Source: Acinetobacter lwoffii
GTDB taxonomy: Bacteria; Pseudomonadota; Gammaproteobacteria; Pseudomonadales; Moraxellaceae
Length of the DNA stretch: 44,803 nucleotides
Assembly (NCBI GenBank): GCA_013530545.1
Contig: SPVA01000114.1
Span: 1 to 44,803, forward strand
Direction of reading: 5' to 3'
Every line of letters begins with the position of its first letter. Position 1 is the first letter of the stretch. A model generated the notes under the pieces. It did not search any database. It worked only from the letters and a program-made list of their open reading frames with translations, and was not told where the DNA came from. This document shows, piece by piece, positions 33,672 through 43,261 of the stretch. The position numbers were made by a program, and so were the translations under genes.

Positions 33672-34642
33672 CGATGACTTATCACCCCACTTGTGACCTT
33701 CAAGCCATGCACGCGCGTGCAACCTTATATCGTCAAATCCGCCAGTATTTCGCTGAGCGGGATGTATTAGAGGTTGAAACACCGATTTTGTCTCAAGCTG
33801 GTGTGACCGATGTGCATTTAGCCTCGGTACAGGCACAGCGCCATGTGCTGGGTAAACTGAATACGCATTATTTGCAGACCTCACCCGAATTTGCTATGAA
33901 GCGCTTATTGGCCAGTGGTAGTGGACCCATTTACCAAATCTGTAAGGTCTTCCGCAATGATGAGCATGGACGCAAGCACAATAGCGAATTCACCATGCTG
34001 GAATGGTATCGCCCGGGATTTAGCTTAAAAGATCTGATGTTTGAAGTATCGGATTTGCTGAATGTGACTTTGAAAGCACGTTTTGGCGAAGTCCGTCCGA
34101 CCATTCTGAGCTATAAACATGCTTTCATGGATCGTCTGGATCTCAATCCACTTCAAGCCACTTTACAGGAACTGAAAGATTGCTGCCGCCGCGTTGGACT
34201 CAATCTGGATTTAGGCGAGGATCGTCTCGGTTATATCGACCTGTTATTTTCACATATGGTTGAACCGAGTCTGGGTTTTGATACTGCAGTATTCCTGACT
34301 GATTTCCCCCCTGAAATGGCATCACTGGCCAAAACCCGAACCGATGAAGATGGTGAACTGGTCGCCGCACGTTTTGAACTGTATATCGAAGGTTTAGAAT
34401 TGGCCAATGCCTATGATGAGCTGATTGATGCCGACGTATTGCGTTCGCGCTTTGAGGCGGATAATGCAGAACGGGCCAAGCTGGGCTTGCATGTCATGCC
34501 CATCGATGAGTATTTACTGGCGGCTTTACCGAATATGCCGGAATGTTCTGGAATTGCCCTTGGAATTGACCGTTTGTTGATGATTGCAACCAATCAAATG
34601 AAACTGGAGCAGGTGATTACTTTTCCGGCAGATATTTCCTGA
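33668..34642 (+). CDS. epmA: elongation factor P--(R)-beta-lysine ligase EpmA (PoxA/GenX)
   Basis: The 324-residue protein resembles the catalytic core of class II lysyl-tRNA synthetase without an anticodon-binding domain. Motif 2 is CKVFRNDEHGRKHNSEFTML and motif 3 is ALGIDRLLM. It attaches beta-lysine to elongation factor P. I chose ATG 33668, which overlaps the pdxB stop (ATGA); a second ATG at 33674 is possible, and the longer frame from 33641 lies inside pdxB. It is followed by a strong terminator shared with the convergent cca gene. Confidence 0.93.
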   Translation: MTMTYHPTCDLQAMHARATLYRQIRQYFAERDVLEVETPILSQAGVTDVHLASVQAQRHVLGKLNTHYLQTSPEFAMKRLLASGSGPIYQICKVFRNDEHGRKHNSEFTMLEWYRPGFSLKDLMFEVSDLLNVTLKARFGEVRPTILSYKHAFMDRLDLNPLQATLQELKDCCRRVGLNLDLGEDRLGYIDLLFSHMVEPSLGFDTAVFLTDFPPEMASLAKTRTDEDGELVAARFELYIEGLELANAYDELIDADVLRSRFEADNAERAKLGLHVMPIDEYLLAALPNMPECSGIALGIDRLLMIATNQMKLEQVITFPADIS

Positions 34643-34697
34643 TGATGCGGATTCAATATTTCTTAATTCCTTTTTTGATAAAGAGAAATTAAGCTAT

Positions 34698-34726
34698 AAA
34701 AAAAGCACCCGAGGGTGCTTTTTTTA
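34698..34726. terminator. bidirectional terminator between epmA and cca
   Basis: GCACCC pairs with GGGTGC (34705-34718, 2-base loop), flanked by an A-run on the left and a T-run on the right. It can stop both convergent transcripts. Confidence 0.9.
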
Positions 34727-35962
34727 TTATTCAATTGCTACGGTTTGTTGTGCTTTGAGTTCACCGAGTGCCTGAATCCGTCGTTCAATCAGCATTTCGC
34801 CAATATCCGGTCCCTGAATGTCGGCAGGCAGGTCTTGTGCCTTGATGGCACGTACGGTCTGCATGGCATCAAGGACATATTGTGCTTGTGGATAGACACG
34901 ATCTTCCAGACCCAAACGGCCACGTGAATCACATTCACACGCCTGAACGAAAGCTTCGACACGTTCAGGACGACGTAACACATCCAGACGTTGCAATAAT
35001 CGCCATAAGGTTCCCGGCTTAAGATTAAAGGCCTGATGGCATTTTAGATGCTCTTTGCACACTGCTAAAGCCAGCTGCTTGGTATACGTCGGCACTTTTA
35101 AGCGGTCACATAGTTCATTCACTGGCTTGATGCCTCGCTCTTCATGCATGATATGTCGCGGTAATTCTTCAACTGGCGTCAAAGCTTTTCCTAAGTCATG
35201 CACTAAAACGGCAAAACGTACATCCAGACTATAATTTTGACGACACGCCTGCTGCAAGGACATCATGGTATGAATGCCACAGTCAATTTCCGGATGATAT
35301 TCAGGGCGCTGTGGAATGCCATATAAGGCGTCAATCTCAGGGAAGAGTACCTTTAAAGCACCACATTGACGTAATACTTCAAAATACACATCAGCATGAC
35401 GTTCGGATAAAGCACGGGAAGTCTCTTTCCAGACGCGTTCCGGTGTCAATGCATTTAATTCACCGGATTCAGTCAAGCGTTGCATTAATGCCAAGGTTTC
35501 ATCGGCAATCACAAAGCCTGCACTCGTATAACGGGCAGCAAAACGGGCAATCCGCAGTACCCGTAATGGATCTTCGACAAAGGCATCGGAAACATGACGT
35601 AGAATCCGGTTTTCCAGATCCTGTTGACCGCCATAAGGATCATAAACCTGGCCGGCATCATCCATGGCCATAGCATTAATGGTCAGATCGCGACGAATCA
35701 GATCTTGCTCCAGTGTAACGCTGACATCGGTATGAAACTCAAAACCATGATAACCGGCGCCAGATTTACGTTCGGTACGCGCCAGTGCATATTCTTCTTT
35801 TGTTTGGGGATGTAGAAAAACAGGAAAATCTTTGCCTACGGGCTGATAGCCTAAGTCAAGCATTTGCGCGGGAGTTGCACCAACGACCACATAATCTTTT
35901 TCGTGATAGGGGTGTCCGAGCAAATGATCTCGAACTGCGCCGCCTACTAAATAAACTTGCAT
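34727..35962 (-). CDS. cca: CCA-adding tRNA nucleotidyltransferase
   Basis: The 411-residue class II CCA enzyme starts MQVYLVGGAVRDHLLG, the nucleotide-binding signature. The metal-binding motif is RDLTINAMAMDD, the base-recognition region contains EDPLRVLRIARFAARY, and a C-terminal HD phosphohydrolase domain carries VHDLGKAL. The HD domain is typical of the enterobacterial-type enzyme. It completes or repairs the 3' CCA of tRNAs. Its ATG lies at the foot of a long hairpin (35966-36010) whose right-hand arm contains the likely ribosome-binding site. Confidence 0.95.
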   Translation of the reverse strand: MQVYLVGGAVRDHLLGHPYHEKDYVVVGATPAQMLDLGYQPVGKDFPVFLHPQTKEEYALARTERKSGAGYHGFEFHTDVSVTLEQDLIRRDLTINAMAMDDAGQVYDPYGGQQDLENRILRHVSDAFVEDPLRVLRIARFAARYTSAGFVIADETLALMQRLTESGELNALTPERVWKETSRALSERHADVYFEVLRQCGALKVLFPEIDALYGIPQRPEYHPEIDCGIHTMMSLQQACRQNYSLDVRFAVLVHDLGKALTPVEELPRHIMHEERGIKPVNELCDRLKVPTYTKQLALAVCKEHLKCHQAFNLKPGTLWRLLQRLDVLRRPERVEAFVQACECDSRGRLGLEDRVYPQAQYVLDAMQTVRAIKAQDLPADIQGPDIGEMLIERRIQALGELKAQQTVAIE

Positions 35963-35965
35963 GAA

Positions 35966-36010
35966 AAAACCTCTATTCTTACAAGCATCATGCTACAGAA
36001 TAGAGGTTTT
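35966..36010 (-). terminator. 14-bp hairpin ending at the cca start: maeB terminator that holds the cca ribosome-binding site
   Basis: AAAACCTCTATTCT (35966-35979) pairs perfectly with 35997-36010 over a 17-base loop. Read on the minus strand, the stem is followed by a T-run and then within three bases by the cca ATG. The purine-rich AGAGG likely to serve as the cca ribosome-binding site is inside the stem. Confidence 0.75.
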
Positions 36011-36056
36011 CTCAAGTTAAGAAACGAGGCTGATGCGTCGTTATCTTGTCATTGGC

Positions 36057-38336
36057 TTAAAGTGCATCTTGTTCTGCTTGCTGGATTTCTGCAACAGTCA
36101 GTGCAGTCATGTTGATCACACGGCGCGTGGTCGCAGTCGGCGTCAAAATGTGGACAGGTTTCGCAGCACCCAACAGAATTGGACCAATCGTTACGTTGTT
36201 GCCTGAAGTTGCTTTTAACAGGTTAAACGAGATATTGGCTGCATCCAGATTCGGCATGATCAGCAAGTTTGCAGAGCCTTTGAAACGTGAATTCGGGAAT
36301 GCAAACTGACGAATGTTCTCATCCAGTGCAGCATCACCGTGCATTTCACCTTCAACTTCCAGCTCAGGCGCGATTTCAGACAGGATGTCATATACCTTAC
36401 GCATTTTTTGCGCGCTGGCATCATGCTGGTCTGAACCGAAGCTTGAATGAGAAAGCAGGGCAATACGTGGTGTCATACCGAAACGGCGGACTTCTTCAGC
36501 CGCCAGAATGGTCATTTCAGCCAGCTGTTCAGCCGTTGGATTAGTATTGACATAGGTATCGGCAATGAACAGGTTGCGGTCTTCAAGCATCAAGGCATTC
36601 AGGGTAAAGAAGGTGTTATGACCATCTTTCTTGCCAATGATGTTGCTGACAAAGTCCAGATGAATGTCGTAGCTTGAATACGTACCACACAGCATACCGT
36701 CTGCCATACCATGTTTCACAAGCATCGCTGCGATTAGGGTCGAGCGGCGACGTGCTTCACGCTGTGCATATTCAGGCGTTACACCCTTGCGCTGCATGAT
36801 GTTGTAGTAATCGTCTGCAAACATTTCGTAGTTCGGGTTCTTTTCCTGATCGACAATCGTGATATTCACGCCATCTTCAAGACGTAGACCCAATTTTTTG
36901 ATGTTGGCTTCAATTACAACTGGGCGACCCACCAGAATTGGAATTGCCAGACCATCATCTACCGCAATTTGAACTGCGCGAAGTACACGCAGGTCTTCAC
37001 CTTCCGCATAAGCAATACGTTTAGGATCAGATTTGGCTTGTTCGAAAATCGGTTTCATCATGAATGCAGAGTTGTAGACAAACTCAGACAAACGTTGACG
37101 ATAATGTGAGAAATCTTTGATTGGGCGCGTCGCGACACCAGAATCCATGGCTGCTTGTGCAACAGCAGGTGCGATTTCTAGAATCAAACGTTGATCCAGT
37201 GGTCCCGGAATCAGGTATTCACGGCCAAATGATGCAGATTTTTCACCATAAGTCGCCGCATCAGCTTCAACGTGTGCCATACGCGCGATCGCGTGGACAC
37301 AGGCAATTTTCATTTCTTCGTTAATGGTGGTTGCACCAACGTCCAATGCACCACGGAAGATGTACGGGAAGCACAGTGCGTTATTCACCTGGTTCGGATA
37401 GTCAGAACGGCCAGTTGCCATGATCACGTCATCACGTACTTCATGCGCATGTTCAGGCAGAATTTCTGGATCCGGGTTTGCCAAGGCAAAGATGATCGGA
37501 TCTTCAGCCATGACCTTGACCATTTCTTTGGTCAAAATGCCCGCAGCAGAAAGACCGAGGAACATGTCTGCACCCGCAATCACGTCACCGAGCTGAGTAG
37601 CTTCGATGTCTTGTACATAGGCTTTCTTGGATTCATCCAGGCCTTCACGATGCGTAGTCAGCAGACCGCGTGAATCGGCAACGATGATGTTCTCTTTTTT
37701 AGCACCCAGAGCGCAAAGCAGATTCAAACAAGACAGTGCAGCAGCACCCGCGCCTGAAGCCACAATCTTGATGTCTTCAATTTTTTTGCCGTTGATTTGT
37801 AACGCATTGAGGAGCGCAGAACCGACAATGATCGAAGTACCGTGCTGATCATCATGGAATACCGGGATATTCATGCGTTCACGCAATTTTTGCTCGATAT
37901 AGAAACACTCTGGCGCCTTGATATCTTCAAGGTTAATCCCGCCGAAAGTCGGTTCTAATGCAGCGACAATATCCACAATTTTGTCTGGATCATTTTCAGC
38001 AATTTCGATATCGAATACATCAACGCCAGCAAATTTTTTGAATAATACGCCTTTACCTTCCATAACAGGTTTAGAAGCCAAAGGACCAATATTACCCAGG
38101 CCAAGCACGGCAGTACCATTGGTCACGACAGCAACCAGGTTACCACGAGCCGTATACAATGCAGCAGTTGAAGGGTCGCGTTCAATCTCAAGACATGGTG
38201 CAGCTACGCCAGGCGAGTAAGCAAGGGCCAAGTCACGTTGGTTGACCAATTGTTTGCTTGGTGTAACGCTGATTTTCCCCGGGGTAGGAAATTCGTGATA
38301 GTAAAGGGCCTGTTGCTTTAAAGATTGTTCGTCCAT
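36057..38336 (-). CDS. maeB: NADP-dependent malic enzyme MaeB with phosphotransacetylase-like domain
   Basis: The 759-residue fusion has an N-terminal malic enzyme domain (about 1-430; [40 protein letters not shown](P) motif [13 protein letters not shown]). A C-terminal phosphate acetyltransferase-like domain follows (about 440-759; [34 protein letters not shown]). It decarboxylates malate to pyruvate and supplies NADPH; the second domain is usually regulatory. I chose ATG 38336 ([11 protein letters not shown]) with GAGAG just upstream rather than the in-frame start at 38378. It is upstream of cca on the same strand and separated from it by the hairpin. Confidence 0.93.
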   Translation of the reverse strand: MDEQSLKQQALYYHEFPTPGKISVTPSKQLVNQRDLALAYSPGVAAPCLEIERDPSTAALYTARGNLVAVVTNGTAVLGLGNIGPLASKPVMEGKGVLFKKFAGVDVFDIEIAENDPDKIVDIVAALEPTFGGINLEDIKAPECFYIEQKLRERMNIPVFHDDQHGTSIIVGSALLNALQINGKKIEDIKIVASGAGAAALSCLNLLCALGAKKENIIVADSRGLLTTHREGLDESKKAYVQDIEATQLGDVIAGADMFLGLSAAGILTKEMVKVMAEDPIIFALANPDPEILPEHAHEVRDDVIMATGRSDYPNQVNNALCFPYIFRGALDVGATTINEEMKIACVHAIARMAHVEADAATYGEKSASFGREYLIPGPLDQRLILEIAPAVAQAAMDSGVATRPIKDFSHYRQRLSEFVYNSAFMMKPIFEQAKSDPKRIAYAEGEDLRVLRAVQIAVDDGLAIPILVGRPVVIEANIKKLGLRLEDGVNITIVDQEKNPNYEMFADDYYNIMQRKGVTPEYAQREARRRSTLIAAMLVKHGMADGMLCGTYSSYDIHLDFVSNIIGKKDGHNTFFTLNALMLEDRNLFIADTYVNTNPTAEQLAEMTILAAEEVRRFGMTPRIALLSHSSFGSDQHDASAQKMRKVYDILSEIAPELEVEGEMHGDAALDENIRQFAFPNSRFKGSANLLIMPNLDAANISFNLLKATSGNNVTIGPILLGAAKPVHILTPTATTRRVINMTALTVAEIQQAEQDAL

Positions 38337-38476
38337 CAGTCTCTCGATCGTTGTAAAGATTACCCGGTCAGCGGGCAAAAAATTTATTTATGTTCCTGAA
38401 TATACCATTTGTTGGCCAGTTCGGACAGACAAAGACGGCCGTTTTTCCAACAAACTTATTGTGCTCGGGTATGGAC

Positions 38477-41362
38477 TTAGACTTGAGATATATAAGTCTG
38501 ATGCGTCTTGTCTCGTACTAAATAAGCGGTTGCATCCTGCTCAGGAAGCGGTTTGGAAAATAAGTAACCCTGGGCAATATCACAGTCTAAATCACGTAGA
38601 TATTCTAGCTGTTCTTCAGTCTCGATCCCTTCCGCGACCACGGTCATGCCCATGGCTTTACCCATGGCCACCATGGCGCTGACAATCGCTGCCTGCTTGT
38701 TTTCCCCAATCTTGCAAACAAAACTGCGATCAATTTTTAAGGTATCAATAGGGAAATCAGCAAGATAGGAGAGGGAGGAATAACCTGTACCAAAATCATC
38801 TAGGGCAATATGAATATGTCGCTGTTTAATCTCATTCAGCAGATTTTTAACCGCTTCCGAATTTTCGATTAAAGAAGATTCGGTAATTTCCAGTTCCAGA
38901 CTGGCGCCAGAAATATGGTTGTCTGCAATGGCTTGGTCCAGATCATCAAGTAATTGACCACGACGCAATTGCTGCGCCACGATATTGACTGATACACAAA
39001 TATGATTAAAGCCCAGATCATTCCATTGGCGAATCTGTTTAGCGGCCTGCTGGATCACCAGACGGCCAATGTCTGAAATCAGGCTGGTCTGTTCAGCTAA
39101 CGGTATAAATAGGCCTGGTGCGATAATGCCTTTTTCTGGATGGTTCCAGCGAATCAGCGCTTCGAAGCCATAAATGCTTTGATCGCTGAAATTGATTTTT
39201 GGCTGATAATACACCACCAGTTCATTATTCTGGATTGCTTTGCGCAAATCACGTTCCAGGAAAACTCCTTTGTTCTGTAAAGCATTATTTTCACTGGAAT
39301 AAAAATGAATGGTATTGCCGCCGAGATTTTTGGCTTCGTTCAATGCCTGTTCAGCGCAGTTATTTAAATAATCCAGCTGACGGCCATGATCCGGATAAAA
39401 TGCTACTCCCATGGACAGGGTAATCACATGCTCCTGACCGTAAATATTAAATGGTCTGCTAAAGGCCTGAGCAATGCGTTCACAATGGTGCTGAACTGAA
39501 GGGCGAATATGCGAAATTTCATAGAGAATGGCAAAATCATCACCGTTTAGATGTGCCACAAATAGCGCTTCTGCATTGGTCATGCGCAGCCGCTGCGCCA
39601 CCTGACGTAAAAGTTCATCACCACCGTTATTGGACAGGTATTCATTCAATGGCCGGAAACGGTCGATGTTAAGCCGAATCACCGCCATCTCTTTAATAGA
39701 GTCTTTTTGCGAAACCAGATATTGGTGCAGCTGATAGTTATAATAGAAGCGGTTCGGTAAATCGGTCAGCGTGTCGTAATTTTCCAGATAGGACAGGCGC
39801 TGTTCCTGTAATTTACGTTCAGTCAGATCTGAGACAATGCCAATATAATGGGTAATCCGGCCTTCATCATCAGTCACGGCATTAATATGCAGCCATAAAG
39901 TCGACTCTTTACCAGACAGAAATTTGGCATAAACCTCTCCATCATAAGAGCCAATCTTTTGAATCTGTTTGACAATATTGGCCTGAAAAGTACGTTGCTG
40001 GGATTTATTTTGCACCGCAATATCAAATAAGGATTTACCGATAATTTCGTCACGCTCAAAACCGCTCAGGTATTCGTAGTGAGGATTGACATCGATATAA
40101 TCCAAATCAGGATTCAGAATGAAAATGCCTTCCGCAGCCTGTTCCAGTACACTGGCCACCAGCTTTAAACGTTCCTGAGACAGACGTTCCTGCTGGATAT
40201 CACGACGGATGCCGACCATGCGCAAGGGTTTTTTATTTTTAGGATCACGACTGATCACCCGACCAATATCATGCACCCAACTCCAGCCACCTTCACTGAG
40301 CTTGATCCGGTAAGTGGCATCATAGCGTTTAATCTGGCCACGCAGATGTTGTTTCATATTGCGCTTAAAATAGTCCAGATCTTCGGGGTGAATCAGATAC
40401 TGTAATTGCAAATGGTGGTCTTTGGAATCGCGCAGAATCTTTTCGTCTTTATGATTGGTTAAGGTGATGCTGCGCTCTTGAATATTCCAGTCCCATGGCC
40501 GAATACCGGCAATTTCATGTGCAAGTTTTAGATTCTGCTGCTGATTCTTCAGGTCATGATTGATCTGTTCAATATCATAGGTACGTTCCCGTACTTTTTG
40601 CTCCAGCAATTGGTTACTGAGCTGTAATTGCTGTTCAATATCTTTGGATTTATTGACTTCAGTTTTGAGTTGCTGGCACAGTTCATCAGTCCAATGCACT
40701 TGCTGTTCTGCATTTTTCACCAAAATATCATTTTCCGCATACAGACGTGAGGTGCGGCTGTGAATTCGATAACTACTTGTCGCGCACAGCAGAATCACTA
40801 TGAGCGCAAAGTTTAAGGCCAGACCAAAAAAGGGATTGGAATGACCGACATGGTCAAGCTGCGACAGTAAAAAAGGGAATAAGGACGGCAAAAAGACCAG
40901 ACAAAAATAGCTCAGTTTCTGGGTTAGGTAGGTTAAACCGAAAGCTTGGGTAACAATCAGCAACAAGGCAGACAAGGTCAGTGCTTCAATATCTTCAAAT
41001 GCAGGATTGGCCTGTGGCAAATAATAATAAATCGTAAAAATACCTGCCGCGATACTGATGCCAACAGCCAGACTCTGTATCTGTAACCAGCGGTGTGCAC
41101 TTTTCTGGTTATATTGTTCAGGTTTAAAATACAGCGTACTTACCAGCCAACACATGCTGACCAGAAATTCTGTCAGAATAAACCAGGTATTAAAATACGT
41201 ATTAGACGGGCTATATTGAATGTGATAAATACAAAAAATATAAAGGCAGATCACCATTATACTGAGCAAAAAATAGCGACTATGACGAAGCGTGTTCGCA
41301 ATCTGAGCATCATGTAAATGCTGCTGAATATAGTCGTCCTGATTATCAACCATGTGATTCAA
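38477..41362 (-). CDS. membrane PAS-GGDEF-EAL protein, probably a cyclic-di-GMP phosphodiesterase
   Basis: The 961-residue protein has about six N-terminal membrane segments (residues 30-210), a coiled coil (about 215-275), and two PAS domains with PAC motifs (about 275-400 and 400-520). A GGDEF domain (about 525-690) and an EAL domain (about 700-945) follow. The GGDEF signature reads NGDDF, so cyclase activity is doubtful. The EAL domain looks active: GFEALIRWNHP, DDFGTGYSSLSYL and EGIETEEQLEYL are intact. It would degrade cyclic di-GMP in response to an unknown signal at the membrane or PAS domains. It is a single gene on the minus strand. Confidence 0.88.
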   Translation of the reverse strand: MNHMVDNQDDYIQQHLHDAQIANTLRHSRYFLLSIMVICLYIFCIYHIQYSPSNTYFNTWFILTEFLVSMCWLVSTLYFKPEQYNQKSAHRWLQIQSLAVGISIAAGIFTIYYYLPQANPAFEDIEALTLSALLLIVTQAFGLTYLTQKLSYFCLVFLPSLFPFLLSQLDHVGHSNPFFGLALNFALIVILLCATSSYRIHSRTSRLYAENDILVKNAEQQVHWTDELCQQLKTEVNKSKDIEQQLQLSNQLLEQKVRERTYDIEQINHDLKNQQQNLKLAHEIAGIRPWDWNIQERSITLTNHKDEKILRDSKDHHLQLQYLIHPEDLDYFKRNMKQHLRGQIKRYDATYRIKLSEGGWSWVHDIGRVISRDPKNKKPLRMVGIRRDIQQERLSQERLKLVASVLEQAAEGIFILNPDLDYIDVNPHYEYLSGFERDEIIGKSLFDIAVQNKSQQRTFQANIVKQIQKIGSYDGEVYAKFLSGKESTLWLHINAVTDDEGRITHYIGIVSDLTERKLQEQRLSYLENYDTLTDLPNRFYYNYQLHQYLVSQKDSIKEMAVIRLNIDRFRPLNEYLSNNGGDELLRQVAQRLRMTNAEALFVAHLNGDDFAILYEISHIRPSVQHHCERIAQAFSRPFNIYGQEHVITLSMGVAFYPDHGRQLDYLNNCAEQALNEAKNLGGNTIHFYSSENNALQNKGVFLERDLRKAIQNNELVVYYQPKINFSDQSIYGFEALIRWNHPEKGIIAPGLFIPLAEQTSLISDIGRLVIQQAAKQIRQWNDLGFNHICVSVNIVAQQLRRGQLLDDLDQAIADNHISGASLELEITESSLIENSEAVKNLLNEIKQRHIHIALDDFGTGYSSLSYLADFPIDTLKIDRSFVCKIGENKQAAIVSAMVAMGKAMGMTVVAEGIETEEQLEYLRDLDCDIAQGYLFSKPLPEQDATAYLVRDKTHQTYISQV

Positions 41363-41531
41363 TGCCTGTATTCATCCTAAACGGTTTTCGTCCTTGTGCA
41401 TTGTTATTATAAAAAACCCCAGGAAATGTGTGAAATCAATTAATAAGTATTTATTATTCTTTAGTCGAGATTAGATGTCTTAAAAATAAAAATCAACAAA
41501 ATTAAAGACAAATTTTTACTCATCCGATGAA

Positions 41532-42242
41532 CTAAAGCACATAATTCAAAATTGACAGGGCAACAACAGGAGCAGTTTCGGTACGCAGGACGCGCTCACC
41601 TATACACCAGTTGAGAAAACCTTTCTGGTTTGCGGCACTAATTTCTGCCTCACTCAGGCCACCTTCAGGGCCAATCAGCAGGGCAAGATCTAAGGTCGCC
41701 TCTGCCAGTACATCTGTTTCATCTTTATTGGGTGCTAAAACCAGTTTGGTGTTTGGCAATTCATTTTCTAGCCATTTTTCAAGTGAGATGGGCGCTAAAA
41801 TCTTGGGTACAATGTTTAGACCACATTGTTCACAAGCGGCAATGGCAATACCTTGCCAGTGATCCAGTTTTTTCTGGTCACGATCATACTTTAAACGCAT
41901 TTCACAACGATCTGAAGTCAGCAGCTGAATTTCGGAAACGCCCAGTTCGACTGCTTTTTGAATCGCATAATCCATACGGTCGCCTTTGCTCATCACCTGA
42001 CCGAGCAAAGCCTGGAACTTAGGTGTGCGATTGGCAGGATTAAATGCATTGACTGAGACGGTGGCTGATTTTTTAGCAACCTCGGTTAAAGTCACGTCAT
42101 ATTCGCCACCCTGTCCATTGAACAGGGTCGCGCTTTCACCGACTTGTGCGCGTAAAACCTTTACCCAATGATGAAATACAGTTTCCGTAAGCTCAAGGCT
42201 GACATCAACAGTTAAATCAGCATCTATATAAAAACGTGGCAT
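41532..42242 (-). CDS. rsmE: 16S rRNA (uracil1498-N3)-methyltransferase RsmE
   Basis: The 236-residue SPOUT-class methyltransferase has the C-terminal trefoil-knot motifs LLIGPEGGLSEAEI and LGERVLRTETAP-like LRTETAPVVAL, which bind S-adenosylmethionine. The N-terminal PUA-like domain includes HHWVKVLRAQVGE. It methylates U1498 of 16S rRNA. It lies 37 bases after metF on the same strand, so the two may share a transcript. The length is normal. Confidence 0.94.
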   Translation of the reverse strand: MPRFYIDADLTVDVSLELTETVFHHWVKVLRAQVGESATLFNGQGGEYDVTLTEVAKKSATVSVNAFNPANRTPKFQALLGQVMSKGDRMDYAIQKAVELGVSEIQLLTSDRCEMRLKYDRDQKKLDHWQGIAIAACEQCGLNIVPKILAPISLEKWLENELPNTKLVLAPNKDETDVLAEATLDLALLIGPEGGLSEAEISAANQKGFLNWCIGERVLRTETAPVVALSILNYVL

Positions 42243-42279
42243 TGATCGTTCTACTCAAAAAGTCGGTGAAATAAAGGGC

Positions 42280-43116
42280 TTAAGCTAAACCAAGATCAGT
42301 GACCAGCTGACGGGTCGGGTCAGTGGTATTCATGGTATAGAAATGCAAGCTTGGTGCACCACCTGCAAGCAGACGCTCACAGAATTTAACCACAACTTCA
42401 TGGCCAAAGGCTTTAATGCTGGCAGTATCGTCACCATAAGTTGCCAGTTGCTTACGAATCCAGCGTGGAATCTCGGCACCGGTACCATCAGCAAAACGAA
42501 TCAGGTTGCTGGCATTGGTAATTGGCATGATGCCAGGGGCAACCGGAATATCGATTCCTGCTTTCTGGATCCGATCTACAAAATAGAAATAGGCATCTGG
42601 ATTGAAGAAAAACTGGGTTAAAGCGGCATTGGCACCGGCCTGAACTTTTTCAACAAAGTGCTGAATGTCTTTGTCAAAGCTTTCTGCCTGTGGATGCATT
42701 TCCGGATAAGCTGCGACTTCAATTTTAAAATGATCGCCTGAATGTTCGCGGATAAAGCGAACCAGATCAGCTGCATAAGGTAATTCACCCAAACCCACTT
42801 GGCCTGAAGGCAAGTCACCACGCAGGGCAACAATACGGTTAATGCCTTGAGATTTGTACAGGTCTAGAAGTTCAGCAATACGTGCTTTGTCATCGCCAAT
42901 ACAAGACAAGTGAGGGGCGACAGGTGCACCTTTTCCATTAAAGTCATTGATGGTAGACAGGGTGCGTTCACGGGTCGAACCGCCAGCACCATAGGTCACA
43001 GAAAAGAATTCTGGATTTAAGAGTTGTAACTCTTGATGTACAACCTTGAGTTTTTCCGCGCCTACATCAGTTTTGGTTGGGAAGAATTCAAATGAAATTG
43101 GAATCTGTTTAGACAT
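42280..43116 (-). CDS. metF: methylenetetrahydrofolate reductase MetF
   Basis: The 278-residue FAD-dependent TIM-barrel enzyme starts MSKQIPISFEFFPTK. It contains the conserved Glu in FEFFP, SVTYGAGGSTRERT, HLSCIGDDKA, ALRGDLPSG and NAALTQFFFN. It reduces methylene-tetrahydrofolate to methyl-tetrahydrofolate for methionine synthesis. I chose ATG 43116, preceded by AAAGGA. The frame extends upstream to 43200, but that part is a palindromic repeat (reading as PLPLGEGQGEG) and not coding. It follows ahcY on the same strand, joining two genes of the methyl cycle. Confidence 0.94.
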   Translation of the reverse strand: MSKQIPISFEFFPTKTDVGAEKLKVVHQELQLLNPEFFSVTYGAGGSTRERTLSTINDFNGKGAPVAPHLSCIGDDKARIAELLDLYKSQGINRIVALRGDLPSGQVGLGELPYAADLVRFIREHSGDHFKIEVAAYPEMHPQAESFDKDIQHFVEKVQAGANAALTQFFFNPDAYFYFVDRIQKAGIDIPVAPGIMPITNASNLIRFADGTGAEIPRWIRKQLATYGDDTASIKAFGHEVVVKFCERLLAGGAPSLHFYTMNTTDPTRQLVTDLGLA

Positions 43117-43168
43117 GTTCAAATCCTTTTTTATAAATACTTGTATTAATTCTTTACCCTCACCCTGA

Positions 43169-43189
43169 CCCTCTCCCAAAGGGAGAGGG
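43169..43189. repeat. palindromic intergenic repeat (CCCTCTCCC type)
   Basis: CCCTCTCCC pairs with GGGAGAGGG around AAA. This word is a common dispersed intergenic palindrome in many Gram-negative genomes. Here it lies between ahcY and metF. Confidence 0.75.
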
Positions 43190-43219
43190 GGAAACCTCAC
43201 GATTTATGAATCAGGGGGT

Positions 43220-43246
43220 AAGTCCTCTCCTTTCAGGAGAGGACTT
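43220..43246. repeat. second hairpin between ahcY and metF
   Basis: AAGTCCTCTCC pairs perfectly with GGAGAGGACTT around TTTCA (11-bp stem). It shares the CTCTCC motif with the neighbouring palindrome, lies 16 bases after the ahcY stop and has no T-run. It may protect the ahcY message or reduce read-through into metF. Confidence 0.7.
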
Positions 43247-43261
43247 AGGAGAGGTAAAAAC

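Noticed and set aside
35311..35673. 120-residue plus-strand open frame opposite cca
   Set aside because: Shadow frame rich in His, Gln and Arg, as expected from antisense reading of cca.
37272..37673. 133-residue plus-strand open frame opposite maeB
   Set aside because: Shadow of a conserved gene; composition is dictated by the maeB codons and no family is recognised.
43117..43200. N-terminal extension of MetF to 43200
   Set aside because: The extra residues come from the CCCTCTCCC palindrome and precede the good ribosome-binding site; the family starts at 43116.
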